A DNA stretch of 64,000 nucleotides, taken from assembly GCA_947172415.1 (NCBI GenBank), contig OX359194.1, forward strand, positions 2,232,001 to 2,296,000, in the 5' to 3' direction. Shown here piece by piece: positions 25,301 through 34,849 of this stretch. The stretch is from Chondrosia reniformis (taxonomy: Eukaryota; Porifera; Demospongiae; Chondrillida; Chondrillidae). Positions within the stretch are counted from its first letter, which is position 1; each line of letters begins with the position of its first letter. The notes beneath the pieces were generated by a model. That model did no database searches, was not told the origin of the DNA, and was given only the letters and a program-made list of their open reading frames with translations. Made by a program: the position numbers and the translations under genes.

Positions 25301-26600
25301 AAGGTACATTGTACATAATTACACAAAGGTGGGAACCCGTCTCCTAAGAGATACACAAAATTAGGTTCACCATCCACTAATATTACCTCCAGTTACCAAA
25401 AATCCATATTTGGGATATATAATATGCGTATGTAGGTAAGTACGTATACATACATACAAGTTAGTTCATTGCTGATGAAGACCTTCGGGTTGAAACGTTC
25501 AAATTGGATCAAATTCTGTTGCTGAGACTCATTTGAATCCCTTTATTAATCCAAGTTAGATTATGCAACATGTGTATAGTATTGGAGTTTAAAGTGTCTA
25601 TCAATTACAGATATACTAAGATAAGCAAGCAAACATGCATAGAGATTAAGAAGCAACACTTGGAGTTAATTGTACTGTCTATGCAAAGGCTATAACATTG
25701 TATAAATAATCAAGGTGTATTAATTTTTAGAATTATCCACATTAAAACGGAATATCATTTGAAAAGTGTACTCATAATAAGGTGCCATAAAGTAAGAGTC
25801 TGTCTACAATTGGAAACCTGGCATTTGACACAGATTTGTGGAAGCTTTCAACAAAAATGAATTAATTAGCAAATATATACGTATGTATCTAAGTACAGTA
25901 TTAGAGAACATGTAGAATAAACACTCTCTTCAGGTTTAGTTCCCTATAGGCTTTTTTACAGAGTAGGCATAGCATGTAGGAAAATAGCGTATTAGATTTT
26001 TCATTGGAATCACATAAACTAAGTATTACAAGGTCTCTTGTAATGAACTACAAAGTGTGTCTACTATGTTTGTGGTAATAAGTGTCAAAATAACAATCCA
26101 GACGGGAAATGGAAATACAGCTATATATAAGAAGTGTGTATGTACGTACAAACAAGAAAAGATGTCCATGGCACACAAGAACCATGTGGAGAGGGTATTA
26201 TACACAAAGCAGTTAACAACAATACGTACTACTGGTATTGACCTTATGGCAAATGTAACATTTCAATTTCATTTCCTTCTTTCCCAAAGAGACCAAATGA
26301 CTCATCTTTGCGATTATATAAAGCTTATAAAAGTCCTTAACAGTCCCACTTTATTAAAATCACTGATTGTCCTATATAAAGTTACACACCACTTCTATAC
26401 AAGTTACGGCAGTATAGTTGTGGGAAAACCCCTTTGAGAAGCATTGCACAGTGACTATGCAAATGAAATCTTGATCTAATCTATATACCTATTAGTGGGT
26501 CCAGGATTACATCCCATACAATTTGATGCTAGTACATGTCAAGAAAAATTGACTGATATCACTTATTTAAACTACACTTCAACCAAAAGCTTCTTTTGTG
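25301..26600. other. Intergenic region downstream of the minus-strand Bcl-2 gene
   Basis: The 3' exon of the minus-strand Bcl-2 gene should lie here or further left, but I could not find a hydrophobic tail exon. 25930-26005 is an inverted copy of the interspersed family. The 126-codon plus-strand open frame at 26057-26437 has no recognisable domain and is left uncalled. Confidence 0.4.
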
Positions 26601-26716
26601 TCAAATCATTGACAGACAATTAGTAGAATCCTTATTAATGATAGTTTGTGTTTAAGGGAAACTTCAAGCATTATAGCTCTGTGTGTAGTGGTAAAGAGAA
26701 ATACATCATATCTCAC

Positions 26717-27244
26717 CCATCCTCCGTGCTCCAGCATCCATGGCACCAGTCGGTCGTGAAAGATGCTGTCGGCAGCTTGAAGAATTTCAGTTATTTGCTC
26801 CCCCATATTGTAACGCGCACAGTAGACACAGACATCAGCTGTGAACGCGATGACTAATATAACAGAACTCCAGCTTTTCTTTTGATCAAATAATGTAATA
26901 ATAGTACCGCGATACATCCGTCTGGCGGATTCTTGATTTAAGTCCATTCGGTTTATCAGACTATCAAAATGCTCGCTCCTCTCCTGACTAATTCTTTCGA
27001 TTAGTCTTAAAAGTCTATCTGAATCCACATCAACTTCTTCATCATCTCCAAAAAGGCTAACAATTTCCTCTTGCATTCCATCTGCTAACATATCAAAATG
27101 CTTCTCTCTTAGTTTAGCTGTAACAAATATACGCAAAAGTTTCTTTAGTTTCGCCTCCCCTTGAAGACTGATTTGAGGTGAGTTAGGGGGCTGCGATTCA
27201 TACACTTCTCCATTACTTTGATATACACTAAATGCCATTTCCAT
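26717..27244 (-). CDS. Bcl-2 family protein, MCL1/BCL2-like (3' exon not found)
   Basis: One exon encodes 176 residues from the ATG at 27244 to a GTGAGA donor after HGGW. The Bcl-2 core is clear: a BH3-like helix FDMLADGMQEEIV, a BH1-like block LFDQKKSWSSVILVIAF, a helix EQITEILQAADSIFHDRL, and BH2 WMLEHGGW. The intron directly after the BH2 tryptophan is at the position conserved in animal Bcl-2 genes and is also used by the neighbouring gene. Order and spacing resemble MCL1-type proteins more than BAX, so a pro-survival role at mitochondria is a reasonable inference. A further exon with the membrane anchor is expected. Without it the frame would stop at 26606. The start codon is about 137 bp from that of the divergent Bcl-2 gene. 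Confidence 0.85.
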
Positions 27245-27381
27245 CAATAGATATTTCTCCAGGAGCCACTTTCAGATCCATCCAGTCAACTCTCGCTTTT
27301 TACTGAAAGCATCCGTCACGTGGGCAACGGGCCAATACGCAATCAAAATTCCCTAATGTCTTAACGTTATGAAAGAAGAAA
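27245..27381. promoter_or_regulatory. Shared bidirectional promoter between two Bcl-2 family genes
   Basis: Only 137 bp separate the start codons of two divergent Bcl-2 family genes. The segment is richer in GC than the surroundings and contains CACGTGGGC (an E-box core) near 27318. Both 5' UTRs must lie inside it, so the two genes must share a promoter region; co-regulation is inference. Confidence 0.7.
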
Positions 27382-28751
27382 ATGGCGGAGAAGATATCTC
27401 AAAAACCGAGTCCTAACGCCACCCTCGAGTCCCCAAGCTGTTCTTCTAAAGAACTCAATCAAACAGTTGGTCTAGTTTATGGTTATATCAAGGGAAATGA
27501 GGATAAAGTTAACGAAGGAGATTCTAAGCAAATATTACAACACTCCATAAGTTTTCAAAATCAAGAACGCGATGAGAAGGCCACAGAAATTGGTTTGGAG
27601 CTGGCACGAATCGCAGACAATCTACTTCCGGAAGAAGGATCGGGAAATCTGGAGACTTTGGTGACAGATCTGTGGGGATCGCCAACCCTGGCCTTTAAAC
27701 TGTTCTCTCAAAGCGTACGTCGGTTAATAGACTGGAACGAGAAAGGAATTCGTAAGTTGTTTCTCTGTCTGCTTGTCAGAGCTAGATCTTCTTAAAAGAG
27801 TCGTGAGTGGTTTTCTATCTGATGAAAGATTACGAGTTGAGCGATTAAGACCCCCAGTCCATCCAACAAAGATTGTTTGACTTTGTGCTGTCAAGTTTAC
27901 AGTAACTCCTAATACGTATATTGTAACTAATAATACGTATATTGTTTGACTCTGTACTGTTAAACTTACAGTAACTCCTTCGTACATGCATAAGTCTATG
28001 CTGTAGTTTGACAGCCTATTCAAGTGTCACTTATATTCCGACCAGATTAAAAGGCACACCTGCGTACCCTAATTTTTAAGTCTCACCAATAAATCACATT
28101 TTGTAAATTGTACAATTAATCAACCTTTGTTTATCTTCTATAGAATTTACTGCCTTAAATGTAAAGGTAATCTTAAGCATGTGTTATCGCTTAATAAACA
28201 AGTTTGTAAATCACTTTTGCAACGTCAGAGATGGGATGAAGCAAGCAAAGGCCTTTGTTACCCAGGTGATTGGGTATCTGGCCCAGTTCTTTCAAGAGTA
28301 CGGCTTCTTCAGCTTCATCAGAGATAATGGTTGGGTAAGTTTGTTAACATGGCATGGCATTCATTTCCTTGACCTGTTAAACTACAACACCATCCAAAGG
28401 ATATATGAAAAATCTAAGATACCATTTTCCTACATGCTATGCCTATTCTGTAAAAGAGCCTATAGGGGAACTAAACCTGAAGAGAGCTTTGGATGAAGAT
28501 ACAGGAGTCTTTTCTTCCTTCTTTTCCCTTCTTTCATCTTCTTCTCCACTGGGTCAGACAGCCGTTTCTGGGAATTCCATCCTTCATCAGTGACCCTGGG
28601 AGTCTTTGTCTTTTTCTTGATCTTTAGTGAGCCATGCACTAAGGTTGTATATTTGTTCTCATTGTAAAGTAATTCTGGTTTAGGAATATGCGAGCAGGGA
28701 ATTCACAGGTTGTCCACGATTTTCTGTGAATCCTTGGCTACACACCTTATG

Positions 28752-28784
<33 letters not shown>

Positions 28785-31393
28785 GTATTTGAATGGATTA
28801 TGATTGTACGTATTATCCTAATTGTCTACCCACATTTAGTCTTAATATGTAGTATATTGATTGCTTAATTATCAAAATGGTGTGTGTAGCCTTAATATAC
28901 AGTGAGACCCGCTTATCCATAACTCTCATAACTGGTTCCCATACGTTCCATTGCTGTTTTGCTAGATTTACAATTTTACTGCACTTATCCAGAAACCTCG
29001 GTGTCCACATCCAGTTGTTTTGTTTTGTATACTAAATTTCACTTTCTCCTCAACAATCCAGCGTTATGTTTAGCAAAATGGGGAATAGCTGCTTGTTTAC
29101 AACTAAAAATGCCAAGGAATGCATTGACAGGAAATGATAAAGAAATATGCCTATACAGCAGGCACACCCTACATCAACATATGATACCATTCAGGCATAT
29201 ATTCTGACCGAATGGGATATTAAGATCTGTATATAGACATACGTATTATGTATCAATGTTACTGTATATCCCTCACTTATCCAATTCCCTCAGTTTATCT
29301 GGATATTTACATGAAACAGATGTGTGCAGTTAAGTGAGGTCTCACTGTACTAATATTAGTATCAAAATGGGTACAGACTTGTGTTTCCATTGTGTGATTT
29401 CTGTGGTATTGTGTGCAACATCTTGCAAATGGAAATTACCAACAGTTGTTTGCATGGATATACGTATTTGGAAAGAAATACACATGTGTAAGAATCTAAC
29501 TCTCAAAAGCATTCATAATTTCCATAGACCATTTACAATTATACATGTAAATGTCATTTTGTATCTAGCTGTAAGCTTCAGCTAGTACTTTTGACTAAGT
29601 AAACTCTACTTATAGAACAGAGCAGTACTTGACCTAATCTTTACGTTCCATATATAGCTCTCCATGTTTCTTAATAACGGATTTAAATGCTATAAACCTA
29701 TGTAAAAGTAAACAAAATCTTTTTATAGTTGAGAATTTTATTTTGCTTCAGTTTGTTAATTATTGGTTGTTTGTTTTGTGAAGTTTAAATAAAATGCACG
29801 AAATTAATGTACTGTGTCAGTGTTATTTGTTCAAATTTACTTCAAGGAATTGTGTCTTCATCATATACCGAAACCTTTCACTTTGTTTCGGTAATACCAA
29901 ATATTTCTTTTAATTTACATTAGTGAAATATTTTATATGTAAAGGGAAAAGAGAAAATTTTTAGCAAATTCAAGATGAAAATTACTAAGACATCTTATAA
30001 AATGTTACATTTATATTTTATTCCAAAATAACCTATCTACAGTTGCATTGTCATATTTTATCAAGGTAAGAGGTCCTATGGATGAATGAGTCTTGTGACT
30101 GTGAATACATTTATTTTATAATCATTTCTTTGTCATTGGAATATGTGTAATTACGTACTTATAATAGTTATATAGTATTTGTGAATGAGCTTCAGTTTCG
30201 ACCCAGAGGTCTTAAGGCTGGTCTCAATTATCACTACACAATTAATACTTAAGACATCCGTCCATACTCATATTACTATGTACTAACATATATCCTTTTG
30301 AAAATGAAGCCAATCACAAATAAGCTGATTCCTCTGGATATTACATTAGTAAAATAGGATATAATTGTAATGTAGTTAATAGCTGTAGAATGGGTGTTTG
30401 AGATATTTCATACGGTATGCACTGTGTGTATACTAGAAGGTACAGTCTTTTCGGAAACACATTAGCAAATTATGTCTTCATTTTCAAAAGGGATATAGTC
30501 TGTGTATAGTTAGTATAATCAAGCAGGATGTTTCAACAATGGACTGACACTTTTCTATCGTACATACATAATGCATCTCTACTTATTTATTTATCATAGT
30601 ATTATTACCTCCTATAAAGCTGTTTATGATAGCATCCAGGATGATGCAATAAAGGTCAAAGGTCACTTAATGCATGAGCAAAGCTAAACCAGATCACTGT
30701 CTACTAATCATGCATGATCCAAACATTTTAGTACTGTTTTGAGGGCATGCACCAACGCCACTATATTGATTCGAAAAGTCATCTGTTTGTTCCAAATCTT
30801 CTTTGGCTGAATCAACTAAGGAAAAAGTGTGTACTATGTTTGAGTTTATCTTCAGTCATGTGACCTTTTCTGAAGGACCCCATTGGCTGGAGTTCACATG
30901 ATCAGCACTATGTATGTATGTACTTATATGCCTGTATCCTTATATGAAAATAGCTAATAGTGACTTTTGGATGGTGCAACTCTTATTTGTGCACTGCATT
31001 GTTTGCTTTAAAACACATCAACAGCCAGAGGTACAACTCTACAGCCTTTATGTTAACGTATACTTTAGTGTGTTGATCTGAGGGCCATAACACTACACAG
31101 GAGGTCTTTACAATATAAAGAGAACATATACGGCTTTGAAAGCTGCTTGTAGTGTGTTCACTGTCTGAAGTGTCCATTTCTAAGAAATGCCACAGTGCAT
31201 GGTACTGCATTGCCACTTTACGTAGTATCTTATCTTGTGATTTTACATAATTTCTTCTCTCCTCCTGTAGCAAGCTTTAGCTCCTCTATCTGAGAATGCT
31301 CCTGTTGCCGTGGGGACCGTAGCCATTGTTGGTGCAGTTGTCCTGGCTGGTGTAGGAGTAATATACTACATGTACAACAGACTACAATCATGA
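27382..31393 (+). CDS. Bcl-2 family protein with C-terminal membrane anchor
   Basis: Three exons, 27382-27751, 28144-28334 and 31271-31393, encode 227 residues. Residues 70-83 (IGLELARIADNLLP) match a BH3 helix with the L-x-x-x-x-D core. A divergent BH1 region around RRLIDWNEKGI spans the first intron, and BH2 FFSFIRDNGW ends exactly at the second intron, as in other Bcl-2 genes. The last exon supplies a membrane anchor, GTVAIVGAVVLAGVGVIYYM, followed by a short basic tail NRLQS, typical of outer mitochondrial membrane insertion. The overall design fits a BAK/BAX-like or multidomain member; pro- or anti-death function cannot be decided by sequence alone. Intron 2 (2.9 kb) holds an interspersed repeat and a pogo-like element. 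Poly(A) signal AATAAA lies at 31425-31430. Confidence 0.85.
28410..28650 (+). repeat. Interspersed repeat family, best-preserved copy
   Basis: It runs from TTCCTACATGCTATGCCTAT through GGGGAACTAAACCTGAAGAG, GCTTTGGATGAAGATACAGG, TCTTCTCCACTGGGTCAGAC and CATCCTTCATCAGTGACCCT to TTTAGTGAGCCATGCAC. It lies in intron 2 of the plus-strand Bcl-2 gene. At least six other copies, both orientations, occur in this window. Confidence 0.8.
28747..28782. repeat. GTAT microsatellite
   Basis: Uninterrupted ATGT repeats, about nine units, lie in the Bcl-2 gene intron. Confidence 0.95.
28900..29349. mobile_element. Non-autonomous pogo/Tigger-like element
   Basis: The left terminus CAGTGAGACCCGCTTATCC and the right terminus, whose complement reads CAGTGAGACCTCACTTAACTG, are flanked on both sides by TA. 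Termini starting CAGTGnnnCC with a CTTATCC motif and TA target duplication are typical of pogo-group Tc1/mariner elements. No transposase frame remains in the 450-bp element. Confidence 0.7.
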
Positions 31394-31734
31394 ATTCCAT
31401 CAAAGATGCATTCAATACTATACAAATAAAACGGCATACGTACATCCTTTTTCACTATTGAGCCTCTATACATGTTGTGATTGTTAATGATTTTTTTGCA
31501 CTTCAGCTTCGTTTTTTGTATTATAATATTATATATCTATAACTTTGGAAGTACTATATAGGGGTAATAGTTAATTGTGTTTTCAGAAGTCACAGTGTAG
31601 TGATTATAATGTGTAGCAAATTATTGAAAAGAAGAACAGTTAAATTGTTTAACACTATAATGGACCCAATAGACTTCAAATTCCTAGCTTGTATGAAATG
31701 GCCATAGTCAAAAGAGCTATAAGACTGGAATTAC

Positions 31735-31862
31735 TAGAAACAGCTAGGGAGCAGAAGAAAGAGAAGAATCCTGTATCTTCAAATTCAAAACTCTCTCCAG
31801 GTTTAGTTCGAATTCCTTTAGGCATAGCATGTAGCTAGGAAAATGCATGTATATAGTAGATT
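31735..31862 (-). repeat. Interspersed repeat family copy
   Basis: On the minus strand it contains the CATGCTATGCC, GGTTTAGTTC complement and CTTCTTTCTTC segments in family order, with internal deletions. Confidence 0.6.
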
Positions 31863-32310
31863 GCCTGCTATATATATATACAGTATACCTATAGCTATGT
31901 ATATAGTATTATGTGTATACTATTCTAAAAGCTGTGTGCATGCATATATGGCACACTAGGGCTTTTACCCTATGTAGCACGGTACAGAAAATAGATTATC
32001 AATATCTGTGCATGACACCACATTCTCTCTAGTGCTCTTCCTTCCCTGGAGGCTCTATTCAGTACACTTTTAAATCTTTTCGCTCATCTCCTGGAATCCT
32101 CTTACATGTCCCATGCATATATGTATATATATACACAATATTTGATTGCTATACATCCGTAATATATGTATATAATAAAGAAGCAACATTACATATTATA
32201 CTCTCTCAGGCCATAATACTAGTACCTTTGTGGTATACGTAGAATGTATAAGTGATTGTAGTATTATGTATATAAATTTAGAAATGTACATGAGCTATCA
32301 AATCTAAACA

Positions 32311-32528
32311 TTTTAAACACAAGTGTTTTCTCAAACAACAGTTCAAGTTTGCTACGCTAATCCTAATTCCTTCATATATTTTCCCGCCAAGGAAAAGCTC
32401 CTTACGAGGAGTCCTGGTTGTGAAAAACTCTTTACCCTACTGTACTGCAGAGTGAAGATGTAGCGTATAAGAGCGTTCTATAGGTCCCTCAGTGGGCCTC
32501 AAATGATGAAAAGATAATCTGATTAATT
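32311..32528 (+). ncRNA. Candidate structured non-coding RNA, copy 1
   Basis: A body of about 150 bp (about 32378-32528) is almost identical to 33087-33236, with only a few substitutions, although the spacer just upstream of each has diverged. The body can form three successive hairpins: CCAAGGA with TCCTGG enclosing CTCCT-TACG-AGGAG; CTCT with AGAG around TGCAG; and AGGTCCC with GGGCCT. It ends in AAATGATGA ... TCTGATT, reminiscent of C and D box motifs. A second conserved block of about 44 bp (32311-32354, ACACAAGTGTTTTCTCAA) lies about 25 bp upstream, like a snRNA-type promoter element. No known RNA family is recognised, and the strand is assigned only from this order. Confidence 0.4.
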
Positions 32529-33010
32529 AGTCATGGTCATTATTAGATGAATAAAAAGTGTTTTTGGTCCTTGATTATAAAAGCAGCTGCTTAAGTATAT
32601 ATATACGAAGTGATGTAGTTTGGTCAATCGACTTGATATATATAATGTATATGCTCATGTTACTAACATTAGATTTTTAAGATAATCTATAGGGTATAAC
32701 CTACGTACGTATATTAACACAGATGTATTTTATTCTTATATATGTATTTTTCGTGCTTCATGTTTCAAATGTGATTGCTTTATGTTTAATGAACTCCCTT
32801 GTTGTATACAATGTCATACAGTACATACCGTATATATTATGTATAAAATTTGGTCTATTTAAAGAGCAGACATAGTTGCATACTATACGTATATATATAC
32901 CCATGCACATGCAATATTTGACTTTCTCTACTGAATGGCTTCAGAACCCTTACTGTTATACATAGAATGTAATGGTGCACATATTTAGACTTCCATTTTA
33001 TCAACATAAA

Positions 33011-33236
33011 ATTTAAAACACAAGTGTTTTCTCAAGCAACAGTTCAAGTTTGCTATACTTGAAGCCTAAAACACCCCTTAGCTTAATTTTCCCGCCAAGG
33101 AAAAGCTCCTTACGAGGAGTCCTGGTTGTGAAAAACTCTTTGCCCTACTGTACTGCAGAGTGAAGATGTTGCGTATAAGAGCGTTTTATAGGTCCCTCAG
33201 TGGGCCTCAAATGATGAAAAGATAATCTGATTAATT
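33011..33236 (+). ncRNA. Candidate structured non-coding RNA, copy 2
   Basis: This copy has the same upstream block (33011-33055), a diverged spacer of about 30 bp, and the conserved hairpin-forming body (33087-33236). A third matching segment follows both copies (TATAAAAGNAGCTGCTTAAGTA at about 32577 and 33324). The two copies are about 700 bp apart and probably arose by tandem duplication; what is notable is that the conserved blocks stand out from a diverged background. Confidence 0.4.
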
Positions 33237-33813
33237 CTAAATAAATTTTAACCATTAATTATTATTTGTGAACAAAACCAATTGCAACCATATGTTTTAA
33301 TTAATTTTTGACCCCTATAATTATAAAAGTAGCTGCTTAAGTAAGGATGGCTATAGAAGTGATGTAATTGTTCACTTCAACGTCTCATGCTACTAAATTT
33401 CTATAAGCTTAGGATAAAAATGTAGGTAACCAATATGTTAGTATACGGACATACTTTTTAATTCTTCAGAGTAGCTCATTTATTGCATGCTAATGTCCAA
33501 TCAGGTTCAACAATCTATATATACCCATGCAGTAACCTATATTTGTAGTACCAAAGTTTTACATTCAGTATCTCTTTAGAGACACTTATAAAGACATTGT
33601 CTGCTATACACAGTATACCTATACAAGTTGTATATACTCATCTATCATATATACCGGCCTGAAAGGAATCTCATTTTTGATGAACTGTCTACTGTTAACA
33701 ATATATACATCAATTAAAGTTATCACTCATATTTATCAAATTTTGCTAGTTCCGTCAAAACATAAACATCATGATTATTCAACATTAGACCCGTATACAC
33801 GCAACCTGAATAA

Positions 33814-34743
33814 TTACGTTTCATGGCTTAACTCCCAGAGGCACTTATTCTGTGACATATCAAAAAGAGCAAGGTAACAGCCATTGAAATGAGGAGGCCT
33901 TTGTACAGGTTTGTCCATTAAAATGAAGCAGCCTGAGCCAGAACCACTGAGAAAGCTGGGACACTGATATTGCTGACTTAGGGCTGTCATAAAATCTAAC
34001 AGTCTAGGAGCTGATTTTTGGGCTGGAAGGGTCAAGTCATTATACATACAACATGTCACTTCAGAAAGCTTGCCAGTTTCCAGTGCATGTTTCAAGCATT
34101 TGTACTGATCCTTTTTACTGGAAAAAGGTCCACTAACACAACTAAAGACACTAGCTGTGCTACACCCGAAAGAAGGTACTGCTAAAAGGAGGCTGCACTG
34201 AAGACTAATGCCGCACTCTTCAAGTATTTCCCCTCGACCGCGACCAATCTGACAACCGCCTTTAACGAAAAAGGCAGTGTCCGAACCAATACTACCAGCC
34301 AGGCACTCCAAGTCTTCATCACTCAACCGCAAGTGGTGCAATTCGTTCAGAGCAATAAGTGTGTACGAAGCGTCTGACGAGGCGCCACCTAACCCAGCAC
34401 ATGATGGAATTTTTTTGTTTAGTGTGATTTTCGCCGGCAAAGGACGTCCTACTTTCGCTTCCAAGGCTCTCCAGGCGACTACACAAAGATTGTCGTCAGA
34501 TGGAAAATCTTGACAGTAGAAATCACTCGTTGAGGATTCTTCGATGATTAGTTCGTCGTATAACGGTATTTCATGGAAAATTGTTTCCAATTCATGATAA
34601 CCGTCCTTTCGTCTGCCCAATATCCACAAACCCAAATTGATCTTCGCCGGTGGATGGTAAATCTTGAGCATCAAATACAAAAATCGTGGATCAATCACGA
34701 GATAACGCAAACGCGTAAAATTATTTACGTATATACATGTCAT
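33814..34743 (-). CDS. ispE: 4-diphosphocytidyl-2-C-methyl-D-erythritol kinase (bacterial-type IspE) in an animal genome
   Basis: A single intronless frame encodes 309 residues. IspE phosphorylates CDP-methylerythritol with ATP in the non-mevalonate isoprenoid pathway, which animals lack. The GHMP-kinase signatures are complete: PAKINLGLWILGRRKDGYH (residues 32-50, catalytic-type Lys34), the phosphate loop KIPSCAGLGGASSDAS (111-126), the acidic GSDTAFF (Asp155), GRGEILE, and the C-terminal glycine motif LSGSGSGCFIL (265-275). Normal IspE length is about 280-310. The first 24 residues are extra; an internal ATG at 34671 (MLKIYHPPAKINLG) is the natural bacterial-like start, and the extension (three Arg, hydrophobic) could be an organelle-targeting sequence. 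The sequence style resembles Bacteroidetes-type IspE, which is only an impression. It sits 106 bp downstream of receptor copy A on the same strand. Partial copies lie at 38972-39207 and 48270-48438. Confidence 0.93.
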   Translation of the reverse strand: MTCIYVNNFTRLRYLVIDPRFLYLMLKIYHPPAKINLGLWILGRRKDGYHELETIFHEIPLYDELIIEESSTSDFYCQDFPSDDNLCVVAWRALEAKVGRPLPAKITLNKKIPSCAGLGGASSDASYTLIALNELHHLRLSDEDLECLAGSIGSDTAFFVKGGCQIGRGRGEILEECGISLQCSLLLAVPSFGCSTASVFSCVSGPFSSKKDQYKCLKHALETGKLSEVTCCMYNDLTLPAQKSAPRLLDFMTALSQQYQCPSFLSGSGSGCFILMDKPVQRPPHFNGCYLALFDMSQNKCLWELSHET

Positions 34744-34849
34744 TGTGGTTACCTCATAGCTAATAATACATCAGTAGCATCTAGCACATGTACTATGTAT
34801 GTATGCTTAATTCAAATCAATAAACAGCTTAAGAAAGCTAGCTAGCTAG

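Noticed and set aside
31230..31445. Minus-strand open frame of 71 codons
   Set aside because: It is the antisense shadow of the membrane-anchor exon of the plus-strand Bcl-2 gene.
33814..34743. ispE as bacterial contamination
   Set aside because: It lies between animal genes without a break, and its 3' part is duplicated with receptor segments at two other places in the same window.
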